The notes under the pieces: model-generated
Database searches by the model: none
What the model was told of the DNA's origin: nothing
Seen by the model: only the letters and a program-made list of their open reading frames with translations
Shown: positions 43,641 through 57,305 of the stretch, piece after piece
How positions within the stretch are numbered: the stretch's first letter is position 1
How the letters are laid out: the number at the start of each line of letters is the position of its first letter
Made by a program: the position numbers and the translations under genes
Assembly (NCBI GenBank): GCA_054601695.1
Contig: BAAHQB010000041.1
Coordinates: 434,001 to 498,000, forward strand
Direction: 5' to 3'
Length of the DNA: 64,000 nucleotides
From: Amorphochlora amoebiformis
Lineage: Eukaryota; Cercozoa; Chlorarachniophyceae

Positions 43641-45248
43641 ATGGAGCAAAAGTGCCCCTCGAGGGACTTCAATCCCGGGGCTGAAGGTTCTTACAGAAAA
43701 ATCCCGGGATTAGCTCCACATTGGTATGCGATATTGCTGTGCAGCCTAATACCCTGTGCAGGGGGTTGGGCCATGGGGATGGGCCTGGGCAATATTGGGG
43801 GTATTCTGGCATCACCGGTTTTTAAGGTGATATTAGAGGCTAGGGTTAGGGCTTGGGTTGAGGTTAGGGTTAGGATTGGAGTTAATTTTGAGGGAAAGTT
43901 TTCCTCCGTTTGTGACCTTGCCAGAAGAAAAAATGAGCTCCACCCTTCTAATAATAATTTTTCTTATTTTTCGGGTATTTTTCGTCGTGGGGCGGCGGGT
44001 TGGTGCTGTGACTAGGAAGCGTATGACAGCCCTTCCTCAGCTACGGTAGCACAGCATGTAGTTTATATTTGCATCCATATGAAGAAATATTTGAACCGCT
44101 GGAAACAGATTCAAGCGCTAGCCGGAGCCATGCCTATGGGGAGTATTTTTGGATCGACGATGTCAGGATACGCAGCTGATCGTTATGGAAGGTAATAATA
44201 CCGAGATTAATTAATACTACGACGGTTGTAGTAGAACAAATCCATTTGTCTCATTTTGCGGTGATGCATATATGAATACCATAGATATTACTATTCGTAA
44301 ATACACTTATAACCCAGCAACCAGAACTCTCAGCTTGCATACCTACGAATTAATAAATAAAATAGTACGCCTCTAATTCCTCTCTTTTTTTCCAATTTTT
44401 CGGCTCGCCCATGAAAGACGCATCGTCTGCGTGGTGATATCTCATTCCTAACGTTAACCTTAATCCAAACGTAAATCCTGGTCCTAATACTTACCCTGAC
44501 CATAGTTCAAGCTTAAACCCTTATCCTAAACCGAACTAACGCAAACTCTAACCCTAAACCCTAATGCTAACCCTAACCCTAAATCTAACGCTAGTCCTGA
44601 CGCCAACCAGCTCTAACGATAAACCTAACCTTAATGTTTAAGCTAACCCTAACCGTAAAACTCAAAGAAATCTTACCCTAACCTTAACCCGGACGATAGC
44701 TAACCCTAACCCTACGCGCCACCAAAAAGAAATGCTAATCCTTAACCTAACCCCAGCTCTCCTATTCTTGACGCTTACACTAGCCCTAATCTAGCTAATC
44801 CTAAACGACATCCCCAACGCTAACCCTTTTATTCCTGACAGTAACTGTGGCTAACCCTAATCCTAAACGAAAAAAATGTTAACCCCGAACGCTAACGCTA
44901 ACGCTGAGTTAACCCTAACGCTAGCCCTAACCCGTGACGCTGACCCGAACCCTAAGCTTACTTTAAACTTAGGGTGTTGGGTTTTTTATACTAGTTGGAA
45001 GCGCTATTTCCTCGTTATCACTGGTAAAACCTTGGGAAAATGTAGTTATATATATATATATATATGTATGTACACATAAGACACACTATTTGTGCTCATG
45101 TATGAAATGTTTATTTATGTACATAAGTATACGTTAATTGTAATATTGGTGTATATGCATATTTATGTATATATATATACATATATATATATTTATATAT
45201 ATTAAATTCATATACTAAGTATATTTACATATATCACATGTTTTATAT

Positions 45249-45291
<43 letters not shown>

Positions 45292-45306
45292 TATATACAT
45301 AGGTAT

Positions 45307-45338
<32 letters not shown>

Positions 45339-45464
45339 ATATATATTCACATCATGTGCCTACATGTATGTGTATATTATATATATATATATATATATGT
45401 GTATGTGTATATGTATATTCACACCATATATTTACATGTGGTTATACATATATATATATGTATG

Positions 45465-45496
<32 letters not shown>

Positions 45497-47627
45497 CCGT
45501 TACCTCATATACATATATTCCTATTTATATATTTATATATATATTATATATTCATTAAATAAATATATATATGTGTAATATACATCTCCTCGATAACACA
45601 CTTAGGTTCAAATCAAGGTCCCTCTCCTAACATTATTTATTGGCCGGATTATCGTCGGGGTACATTTCCCTTCCTCTATAGTAGCATAATATTCATGTTA
45701 TACTTTTATCCCTATTGATACATAATTACACAGATGTACTTACATCATATATACATATTGATATATAATTACACGGATATACATATATTATTGAATATTT
45801 TATGATCTATATGAATCACATATTAATGTATACATACACATCAGCTCGGTGCTGGAATGGGTTACTCTGTTGTATATACCATATCCGCTGAGGCAATCTA
45901 ACCTAACCCTAATCCTAACACCCTAAACCTAACCCTACCTTAGTCGGGTGTCCTAAACTCAAACCCATACCTAACCCTAACCCTAACCCTAGCTCTCCGC
46001 CCCGTGGTGTAGAGGCAGGATTCAAACACTTGTTCAAGTTTTCACTACATTGGGTATACTCACGGGTTATCTCATCAACTGGGTACCAGAAATTCATAAG
46101 CATCCTAACCCTAACCCTAACCCTAACCCCACCTCACCAACACTCAACACACCCATCATCACGATCTGCTGTTATCCCAAACAGCACTATAGCCCCACCC
46201 TGTGGAGGAGTCAATGGTCCTAGGACTAAGACATGCTGAATAATCTGATCCTAACCCTAACACAAACCGTAATCCTAACACCATTAATCCATTTCTATAA
46301 CTCGGTATGTGGAGGCTAACTCTAAGTTTTAACCCTATTTCCAACCAAGCTATTCCAAGATCTACACCCCTCCTAACCCAAACCTAACCCTATCCAGCCC
46401 CTGGACGCTACCCTAAGTACAAATCTACTCCCCCCAAACCGAGATATGAGATATTTAATCCGGACCTCAACCCCAACCCTAACATGACCTAAACCTTTCT
46501 TCAGGTTGTGCTCTTACGCTACCCCTCTTATTGGGCTGCCAGTCTCGGTGAGAAACACTTTCAAAAACCTCAAATCCAGCGCAAACCCTACACACCTAAC
46601 CCTAATCCCACTCTGTGGAGGAGTCAATGGTCCTAGGACTAAGACATGCCGCATAATCTGATCCTAATCCCTCCAAAAAATCTTCCAACATACGTGTAAT
46701 CACAAACATTCATTACAAACAACATCCGCAAGGATCAGTTGAGAACACTTCCAGAATCCACTGGAGCCCCAAAATATGTGGGACGCAACGGCCCTCGGGC
46801 TATAGCATGCTGGATAATCTGAGCCCTAATCCTGCCCCTAGCTCTAACCCTAACCCTAACCCTAACCCCAACCCTAACCCTAACCTAACCTAACAGACTC
46901 AATGGTCCTAGGACTAAGACATGCTGAATAATCTGATCCTAACCCTAACCTAACCCCAGCGTTCCAAGGCGTCATAGCTATTCCGTTCACTGCTTCCGCG
47001 TACCTTGGGCCGGAATCACCTAGGTTTGGGCTTGGGTTAGGATGCAAAAACCTTTGTTGGAATCAAGATTAGGATTAGTATTCGATCTAGGTCGGTTTCT
47101 AGCCCTAAATCGTACCCGAATCCTAACTATCGCTGACAGATGGCTAGCACTTCGAGGAAATTTTCTTGAGGTAAGCAACCCTAATCTAATTGCTTTATCC
47201 GTACCACCTTCACCCTACCCCTAACTAGAGCACGCCTTACCCTATCTGGAGCTTAGCTCTAACTCTAATCCTAAACCTAACCCTAGCTCTTACCCTAACA
47301 CCAGGCAACGTCAAACTTGCAGAGGGTCCGAACTCCTGAGGTTTGTTAATTCTAAACTCTAACCTAACCTACATTTCTATCCTCTAATACTAAAATATGA
47401 CATATGTGTCTCTATCCTAACCTCTAAACTTAAGTTATAATCTTAATCCTCTAATCCTAACATCTAATCTTAACCTGTAATCCTACTTTCTACTTCTAAT
47501 CTCCAATTCTTAACTCTAATCCTAAGATGTAATCCTAACCTCAAATTCTAATTTCTCCTCTTTTTTCACTACTATGTGATAAATATAATATATGTATATA
47601 TATATATATATATACTTACAATATATT

Positions 47628-47658
<31 letters not shown>

Positions 47659-47725
47659 GTATATGTACGTGAACATTTACATATATGAATATATACGTCG
47701 TATATATGTACAATAAATATATCTC

Positions 47726-47759
<34 letters not shown>

Positions 47760-47793
47760 CGTATGTAGAAGTATACCGTTCATACACACATAA

Positions 47794-47842
<49 letters not shown>

Positions 47843-47863
47843 TGCATATATGAATAAATATAT

Positions 47864-47899
<36 letters not shown>

Positions 47900-48505
47900 C
47901 ATACATATATATATATATGTATACATACATATATATATATATATGTATGTATATGTATAAACAGTAGCCTCTAAGTTGAATGGTTATTTTCCCAGGATGA
48001 CTGCTGGGAAGAGGTTAGAGACATGAGCATTGTCGCTGGAGAACGTAAGTTATATATATATATATATATATAATATATATATATAATATTATATTGCATC
48101 TATGTATGTATATATGTCTGTAAAGTATGTAACATACATTGCATCTCTCTCTCTCTCCATATATATATATATATATATATATATGTACGGAAAGTAACAT
48201 ACCCCAGCTGCTTGATTGCAGCCAGTACTTATGCAAACATAACAGATTTGGAGCTTCTGTGTGTATAAGGGAAGAATACTAACGTGTATACTGACAACTT
48301 ATACGTATGTGTAAAGATGCGTTTATAATACAAATATATACATAAGACAAATTAATATACAGGATTTTTCTGGGAAGATATATATGTATATATATGTATG
48401 TGTATATATATATTACAGTCACATCAAATCATTAAATCGCCATAAAGCTATTTATTCAATACCTGTATAATGTATCAAATTATATCACATACCGTAAATG
48501 CAATA

Positions 48506-48554
<49 letters not shown>

Positions 48555-49945
48555 GACCCACCTTAATCCTCTCAGCTACGTTGAAAACTGCTGGGAGCTG
48601 GAGTGCGTTGTGCACGCCTCAGAACCGCCCAATGGCCACGGTTTGGCCGTATATATGACCCTTTTGTATGCAACACGTTCATCTCTAACTGTCTCTATGC
48701 TCTCTTTCTCTGTGTCTGGATTCCCATGTATGGATGTATACATATGTGTGTGTGTAATATATAAACATATGTATAAATACATATGTGTATATGTATATAT
48801 GTGTGTGTAGATATACATGTATGTTTATATGTATAAATATGTACATATATGTAAATATATACGTAATATGTTTTTTCTGAACATATATATATATATATAT
48901 ATGTATATTATAATACATCTATAAATATTTATATATATATATATATGTATATTCCATATTTATAAAAAATTTATGTATATGTTAGTGTTACAGAATTTAT
49001 GTGTATGCATATATTTTATATATATATACACATATATACATATATACAAATACGTAGATGAGATGCGTAATTACATATGTGTAAAATATATTTTCATATA
49101 TACCTATACATTTATATACATATATAGATATTATTATGTTCATTCACATATAAATATGCATGATTACACAATTACAGGTGGGCATACTTCTCAACGCCAT
49201 ACAAACCCTATCAGGAATCGATGTGGTTCTGATTACCCTAACCCTAAACCCTAACCCTAACAACCCTAACCAACCCAAACCTACCCAAACCCAAAAACCC
49301 TAACCCAACAAACCTCTTAACCCTATCCTAACCCTAACCCTCTCCAAAACCTAAATCTATATCTACCCTAACCCTACCCAGAACCCAAAGCTAACCATAC
49401 CCTAACCACCCTGTCCCGAAGCCTAACGCTTACAGTAACCCTAACACTTACCTTTACCCTAACCCTAACCCTCATCGTAACCCTAACCCTAATCGTAACC
49501 CTAACCCTTATTGTAACCCTAACCCTTATTGTAACCCTAACCCTAATCGTAACCCTAACCCTAACCGTAACTCTAACCCTAATCTTAACTCTAACCCTTA
49601 TCGTAACCCTAACCCTAATCGTAACCCAAACCCTAACCCTCTCAGGTGACTTACTACGCGCCTCAGATATTCGCGGGCACTGATGTTAACCCTAACCCTA
49701 ACTCTAACCCTAACTGGAGTCAATGGTCCTCGGACTAAGACATGCTGAATAATCTGATCCTAACCCTAACCCTAACCCTAACCCTAACCCTCTAACTCTT
49801 ATCCTTGTATGCATATGTGTATATATTATATAAATATATGTAAGTATATATATTAAGAGTAGACATAACTATAGGTTTCATTTGAAAGGACGTTATTCTA
49901 TACTGTGCTAGTTGGAATCGTCTACTTGGTTACTTAGATATTATA

Positions 49946-49978
<33 letters not shown>

Positions 49979-50009
49979 ATATTATAATATATATATATAT
50001 ATATATAAT

Positions 50010-50040
<31 letters not shown>

Positions 50041-50152
50041 ATATGTGTGTGTATGTATACATGTGTGTGTGTTCTATATACATATGGACGTTATTCTACA
50101 TGTGCTAGTTGGAATTGTCTACTTGGTTAGCTAGATATGTATATCTTTATTC

Positions 50153-50186
<34 letters not shown>

Positions 50187-50203
50187 GTATATGGTATGTA
50201 TGC

Positions 50204-50238
<35 letters not shown>

Positions 50239-50289
50239 ATATACATATGGACGTTCTACACTGTGCTCCACTTGGTAATATATAAAGTA

Positions 50290-50333
<44 letters not shown>

Positions 50334-50612
50334 GTGTGTGTATATATGTATATACATATATACATGTATGTGTGTGCGTGTTTTGTACACATTTCTATGC
50401 TAGTTAGAATTGTCTAAGTTACATACATATATATATATATATATACATACATACATATGTATCAACCTTTGTCTCATAATATAATAATATATATATATAT
50501 ATATACTACAGGCATCAACCCCACTGTCAACGCTAACTGTGGACTGTTTAGGCCGTCGAATACTATTGATATCTGGTACATTATTATATAATTATATATA
50601 TATATATAGATA

Positions 50613-50668
<56 letters not shown>

Positions 50669-50913
50669 CGAGTACTATTGATTTCTGGTACATTATTATA
50701 CATACATATATATATATATATGTACAAATACATATGTGTACAAATATATATATATATATATATATATATTCTATATATATGTATAAATATGTACAAAAAT
50801 GTATATATTTTTTTATATATCTATAAATGTATATATATATATGTGTGTATTTTATTTGTATATGACATTACATACATATATACATATATACATATTTTAT
50901 TTGTATATGACAT

Positions 50914-50959
<46 letters not shown>

Positions 50960-51141
50960 CATATATGTATATACATACAGACACATACATATATATATAT
51001 GGGACTGTCAACTGCTTAAGCTGTCTAATATTATTGATTCTAGTATATTGTGTATATATATATTAATATATATATATATATATATATGTATGTATATATA
51101 CATATTATCTGATACTACTATATAAAATATAATATATACAC

Positions 51142-51172
<31 letters not shown>

Positions 51173-51434
51173 TATATTAATTATACGACTGTCGACTGTT
51201 TAGGTCGGCGAATAACTTTGAATTTTGTACATCTATAGTATGTATATTTACATATGTGTATATATACATATATTACCTGTATACCGCATATATATATTTA
51301 CACATATATAACTCTTTTTTAATAAGTATATACATGTACAAATGTATATACATGTATATGTTTAATATATATACACATGTATATATGTGTGTGTGCATAT
51401 ATTATATCATGCAGAATATAATTATATTATATAC

Positions 51435-51482
<48 letters not shown>

Positions 51483-51518
51483 ATATACATGTACATTTAT
51501 ATATATATATACCATATA

Positions 51519-51549
<31 letters not shown>

Positions 51550-52132
51550 CATACATATTGTATAATGTATTAATTTTTCTTAGGGTCGTTTGGAATGACT
51601 GTCTGTCTGATCGGTAATTGCAAGAGAGAAAAAAGAAAGAGGAAGAAAAAGAGAGTGAGAAAGAGAGAAAGAGAGAACGAGAGAGAGAGAGAGAGAGAAG
51701 GAAAGAGAGAGAGAAGGAAAGAGATGGAAAGAGAGAATGAAGCGAAGGGAGACAAACAGAAGATAGAGAGGAGGGAAAGGGAGAAGAGAAAGAAACGAGG
51801 AGAGAGGAGAGGGAAAGAGAGCGATCAAAGCGAGGAGTCGAAGAGGGAGAACAGGAAAGAGAGAGAGGAAGAGAGGGAGAGAGAGAGAGAGGGAGAGAGG
51901 GAGAGAGAGAGAGAGGAAGAGAGAGAGAGAGAGAGAGGGACAATAAAATGAACAGAGAGATAGAGTGAAAAGAGAATGAGAGAGAAAAGGAAAGAGAGAG
52001 GAGGAAACAGAGAGAAGAGGAACAGAGGGAAGAGGAAACAGAGAAAAGAGGGACAAGAAGAGGAAGAGAAAGAGAGAGAGAGAGGGAAAGAGAGAGAGAG
52101 AGAAAGAGAGAGAGAGAAAGAGAGAGAGAGAA

Positions 52133-52163
<31 letters not shown>

Positions 52164-52225
52164 GAGAGAAAAAAAGAGAGAGAAAGAGATAGAGGAAGAG
52201 ATAGAGGAAGAGAAAGAATCGAGAA

Positions 52226-52259
<34 letters not shown>

Positions 52260-52552
52260 GAGACAGAAGAGAAACAAGAGAAAGAGAGTGGGATGGGAGT
52301 AATGAAGTTAGGGAGGGGAAGAGACTGGAGGAAGATAGGGAGAAGTGAGAGGTTTTTAAGTTTGAATTACAGGCGAGCTTGTTTTGTATATCTGTATGTG
52401 TGTGTGTGTATGTAAATATATACATACATATAAATAATATTTTTATATGTTTAGAAATATAGTTATGTACCAACTATTTACAAGCACATATCTGTAGAAC
52501 CGTATTCTTGTGTATGGATACATGTATATTATATTAATATATAAATATATAC

Positions 52553-52583
<31 letters not shown>

Positions 52584-53422
52584 TGTGATATATACATATA
52601 TATATATATATAATATATAATATATATATATATATATATGTGAAACATATATACCTATATAAACATAAACATATGTATACTTAATATTCGTAGGCCTCTC
52701 CCTATCATTTGCCCCAGAGAGGTTCTTCGGAGGTTATACTATATATGTATATATATATATATGTACGTTTGTATATATTTATACATACCAGATATATTAT
52801 ACTTGTATACATACACAAATATATATATATATATATATAATATATATATATGTGCATATATATTACTTATATCCATATGTATGGATATATATATATATAT
52901 ATAACATGTATATTATGATACATATGTTATAGCCATCTATATAAAAAATATCTACATATATTTATACAATATACATACATAGAAAATTGAAATACACAAC
53001 CCTAACTCACAACATGGGTTACTGCCATATACTTATCGACACATATGAATGTGATATTGTTGACATATATGTATATGTATATGTCAATATATATATATAT
53101 ATATATAACATATCTATATATATACATATATATATATGTAAATATATGTATCTCTACATAGAGCATGGGTTAGCACGGGTAATACTAACGATGTCTTTCG
53201 TGTGCTTCTACAGTATCAGCTGGGGGTAATATATATACAGATATACGTATATATTTTTATATAATATGTATATATATATATATACGGAAAATATATATAT
53301 ATATGTATATATATATTATACGTAAATATGTATGAACACATACATAATTGCATCATTAGCATCTAGATTTACACACATACACAACATATATATATATATA
53401 TATAATATATAAATATATATAC

Positions 53423-53463
<41 letters not shown>

Positions 53464-53948
53464 ACACACATATGTATATATATATATATATATATAAATG
53501 AACATATATTAAAATATTTATGTATTTTCTCTATACATCGGACTTATATACACACACACACATGAATATATATATATATATATAATTATATATGTTCATT
53601 TTTATGTGTGTATATATCAGTCCCTTGGGTTGTGCAGTGGCCTCGGAGCTTGTAAATACCCCTATCCGTGCAAAGGTCAGCCCTATACATATATACATAT
53701 ATATATATACATATATTTACAATTATATATACATATATATATATACATATATATGTATATATACATTATATATATTATTTGCGGGGATTTGCGTTCATAG
53801 TAATGTACGTGTATATAAAAATATGCACGTATATATTTTCATATGTATGTGTGTGTTGTGTGTGTGTGAATAAAACATGTAGTATTTATTATGTATATGT
53901 GTGTTATATGTACATGGATATTTTTATGTACATATATATATATGTGTG

Positions 53949-53984
<36 letters not shown>

Positions 53985-54298
53985 TTGCAACACACATATT
54001 GGAGTATTTTTATTATTACTATGGAGATGTTTGTATGCTATTAGTAGTTTTTATTCTTATTTTTATGCTTTTGTGTACTTTTTCTAGACATACATGCTTC
54101 GTATACATATGTATATACATAAAAATATTTTTATGTATACATTATGTATATATATATATATATGTATATATATTAGATATATATTCAAACCTTAGGTTAA
54201 TGCTGCTGGTACTGTTGCGAATTGGTAATTTGAATACTAGATATATGTTATATATATATATATGTGTGTGTATATTATAGAATATTTATATATGTATG

Positions 54299-54352
<54 letters not shown>

Positions 54353-55051
54353 GCATAGTATACACACCTATTAGATATACATAGATACAATACATATTCC
54401 TCCCACTATATTCTCTCCCCTCTATCTATCTTATCCATCTATTCCTCTCCCTTTCTATCTACGTTCAAATTTTCTCTCCCCCTTCCACAAATTTCTCTCT
54501 CTTTCCGTAAATTTCTCTCTCTTTCCATAATTTTCTCTCTCTTTCCATAATTTTCTCTCTCTCTCTCTGACGTTCGCAGTATCTTTTTTTCCCTATCTAT
54601 AAGACTTACTCTATCTCTCTCTCTCTCTTATAGACATCAACAATAACCTCTCCCAAACCCCCTCGCTCTACCTATCCTCTCTCTAACTGTCTCTCTCTCT
54701 AACTGTCTCTCTCTCTCTCTCTTCGATCGATCTGTATGACTCTCTCTCACGTTTAATATTTCTATCTCCCCTCTCTCTCCTGCTTCATGATTCTCTATCT
54801 CTCTCTATCTCTCTCTTTCTCCTCTCTTTCTCCTCTCTTTCTCTCTTTCCAACAATATATCGGTATTTTTTAATTATTTCGCTGAATCTATCTTCCACTT
54901 TTGTTAAGTGTATGTATTTCCATATGTATATATGTATATACGTATATCTTTCGTCTATATTTACATATCTATATTCATTCAATTTGCTCTGTCCACATTC
55001 TTTCTTTCTCGGTTCTGCGTGTGTGTCTCCCTTTCTATCTATCCATACGTC

Positions 55052-55084
<33 letters not shown>

Positions 55085-55491
55085 GTATATCATATTCATG
55101 TATATATACAAATATATTATATATGTATAAATGTATATGTATATATATATATATATTATATGTTTACATAATATATATATATATATATTATATATGTACA
55201 CAATATATATATATATATATATGCATAATATAACCCTCTATGTGTATGGGGTGTGGTATATATTATTTTTTATTTTCGAATAATATGTAGTAATGTATAC
55301 ATGTACCATACGTAAATTTATATGTGACTATTTGGTGGTGTCTACATACCTCTCTCTCACGGCCTCCGTAGGTATGTAAGTGATATATATATACATATAT
55401 ATATTATATGTAATATATATTAAATTATATATATATATATGTGTAGGTAATATATATATGTATACATAAATATATGTATGTGTATGTCGTA

Positions 55492-55533
<42 letters not shown>

Positions 55534-55750
55534 TATATATATATTTATATATATATATATATATATGTGTATGCCTATACACATGTGCAAATATGTGCAT
55601 TGTATATTACAGGAAATGTGGTCTCCTTCGGTATATACGCTTTCGTTTGCTCAGCGTCCGGGTATATATGTACGTATGTATCTATAAATAATATATACAT
55701 ATTTACAAAGATATTAAAATTTATATATTTATGTGTGTATAGAAATGTAC

Positions 55751-55793
<43 letters not shown>

Positions 55794-56697
55794 TTGAATA
55801 CATATTATATATGTGTGTGCATAGATACATGTATAATAGGGTGTTTGTATATACAAGTGTCCCCGAGACCAATGGGGTAATGCTAGGAGAGCTACCTTCG
55901 AGCTATATATCAAGGCCTGTCACTGGGTCTTCGGAGTTCAAGGTATATGTGTATTATAATATTTATATATATATATTATTTATATATAATATATACATAT
56001 ATATATATATATATATGCACATACAATATACATATATATATATATATGTATATAAGTGTGTATATGGGTATGTTTATATATATAATATATATATATATAT
56101 GTATATAAGTGTTTATATGTGTATGTATGTATATATATATATATATATATGTTTGTGTATCATATGTGCGCATTGTACCCATATATGTATGTACAATATA
56201 TATATTGTATATAAGTGTATATGTTGTATGTATATATAGTTGTATTCATATTTACATCATATGTATATATAACAAATTGGTGTATTTAATGTAATTATAG
56301 GATTCTACGACCTCTGGGTTCTACTCTCCGATTGACGCATTAGGGTATTATATGCATCGATACATATGCATATACACACATACATATATATATATATATA
56401 TGTATGTATATATATATATGCATATAGATACATAAAAATATATATTATATGTGTATATATATACATATATTTATATAATAATTTACATTTTATATGATGT
56501 GTATGTATACATATATATATATATATATATGTAATATACATATACACATTTATGTATTGCCTTACACATACATGTTTAGTGCCATACACATGCTATATTC
56601 TTTCTAGAATTATATGGACATACATGTAGGCATATTTCTGACCGTCGAATTATCTTATTTCAGTTCACAGATACCACGAAGTTCTATTTCGATGTAA
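43641..56697 (+). CDS. Major facilitator, sugar-porter-type transporter
   Basis: Twelve-helix membrane carrier, probably for a sugar or related solute. Exons: 43641-43826, 44055-44191, 44418-44433, 44973-45023, 45606-45659, 45845-45892, 45993-46082, 46505-46547, 46960-47023, 47140-47170, 47305-47340, 47996-48044, 48576-48640, 49178-49225, 49646-49684, 49875-49928, 50512-50575, 51584-51613, 52373-52393, 52694-52732, 53174-53225, 53621-53675, 54196-54224, about 55330-55371, 55613-55661, 55858-55942, 56301-56344, 56664-56697 (TAA). About 515 aa, as expected. Signatures in order: [20 protein letters not shown] + YGRR (loop 2-3), [95 protein letters not shown], and [11 protein letters not shown] at the C-terminus. 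Phase carries through except for the acceptor of the exon near 55330. The donor at 45892 looks like GC instead of GT. No substrate can be read from the sequence. Confidence 0.92.
44450..44970 (+). repeat. Degenerate CCCTAA array
   Basis: Variant telomere-type repeats (CTAACCCTAAACC, AACGCTAACGC) fill the intron between transporter exons at 44433 and 44973 and end a few bases before the acceptor ACTTAG. Confidence 0.85.
45895..47040 (+). repeat. CCCTAA arrays with box copies in transporter introns
   Basis: CCCTAA at 45900-45990, 46100-46130, 46250-46400, 46590-46610 and 46820-46958. Box copies at 46135-46260 (long form), 46610-46670, 46770-46835 and 46895-46940. Acceptors at 45992 (AACCCTAG) and 46959 (AACCCCAG) are the last bases of arrays. 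Confidence 0.88.
49232..49800 (+). repeat. CCCTAA array flanking a transporter exon
   Basis: Two arrays (49232-49640 and 49686-49800) flank the 39-nt exon at 49646-49684. A higher-order unit ACCCTAACCCTAATCGTA is repeated near 49470-49630. One short box copy lies at about 49715-49765. Confidence 0.88.
50086..50425 (+). repeat. Three echoes of the transporter TM8 exon
   Basis: 50086-50138 repeats GGACGTTATTCTA and GTGCTAGTTGGAAT plus ACTTGGTTA, including the donor, from the true exon at 49875-49928. Shorter pieces are at about 50248-50280 (GGACGTTCTACACTGTGCT) and 50391-50418 (TGCTAGTTAGAATTGTCTA). Lengths fall with distance. All are separated by TA tracts. Confidence 0.8.
50664..51235 (+). 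repeat. Three echoes of the transporter GRR exon
   Basis: The true exon (50512-50575, [12 protein letters not shown]) is echoed at 50664-50702 (GCCGTCGAGTACTATTGATT), 51002-51048 (GACTGTCAACTGCTTAAGCT) and 51186-51232 (CGACTGTCGACTGTTTAGGT). All three extend to the region of the exon's donor. Divergence rises from the first to the later copies. Confidence 0.8.
51614..52350. repeat. Long GA-rich purine tract
   Basis: About 740 bp of GAGAGAAAGA-type purine sequence on plus, starting right after the donor of the exon ending at 51613. Frames read as Ser/Leu or Arg/Glu repeats. It is the largest such tract in the window. Confidence 0.92.
54395..54860. repeat. CT-rich pyrimidine tract
   Basis: CTCTCTTTC-type repeats, with TTTCTCTCTCTTTCCATAAT repeated several times near 54490-54560, in the transporter intron between 54224 and 55330. 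In contrast to the other tracts the pyrimidine strand is sense. Confidence 0.88.
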
Positions 56698-57305
56698 AGC
56701 TAATCGCCGCCTACTAGGCCTAGCTGGTGTGGCCCCAGTCACAATCCAGAAACTAGAGAAAATATCGTGATGGAGGATACCAGCTCTAGAGCCCCTGATG
56801 GCACGTAATTTGAACAGTGAAAACCTGTAATTAAATTCAAAACCCTTTACTATGCATGAATAAAGCTTTTAATATTCGTTCTTATTTCTAGTAATCGGGC
56901 AGATTGCGTGATAACTAGGATCTAGAGGATAATGACGGGGCTAGGTCTACAAGGCCGGTCAGCCCAATTTTCAGGGTAGTCTAGGTAGTAGTACTGGACT
57001 ATCCAGACTATGAACATGAAAGAGGTTTTAGATTACCTGGGTACCTAGGGTACATGTCTAGATGTGCCGGCTTGATTATGTGATTGTCTCCCCTAAATCT
57101 AGTAAATCTAAATAGTTAGCAGTGTTTCTTAACCGTGTAACTTCGCCGCTGCACGGAAGAAATCGCAAGTAAAATGATCTAGATCTACTGGAAGCTATGT
57201 ACTAGCTGAGCTAGCTGAGGCACGTAGCCACTAGAGCTCCTGCACATAACGTTACCATGCTTTCTCCGATTCGGTACATATGCATGTATGTAAGTTTTCT
57301 TATGT
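56698..57305. other. Convergent intergenic region, transporter / membrane protein
   Basis: No TA repeats for about 600 bp. The sequence is mixed and rich in CTAG, with no open frame I trust. It contains CAAGGCCGGTCAGCCCA at 56950-56966, identical to the end of a PARN exon and its donor at 25108-25124. Confidence 0.6.

Noticed and set aside
51580-52473. Long Ser/Leu frame of 297 codons as a protein
   Set aside because: It is the translation of a purine-pyrimidine repeat inside a transporter intron.
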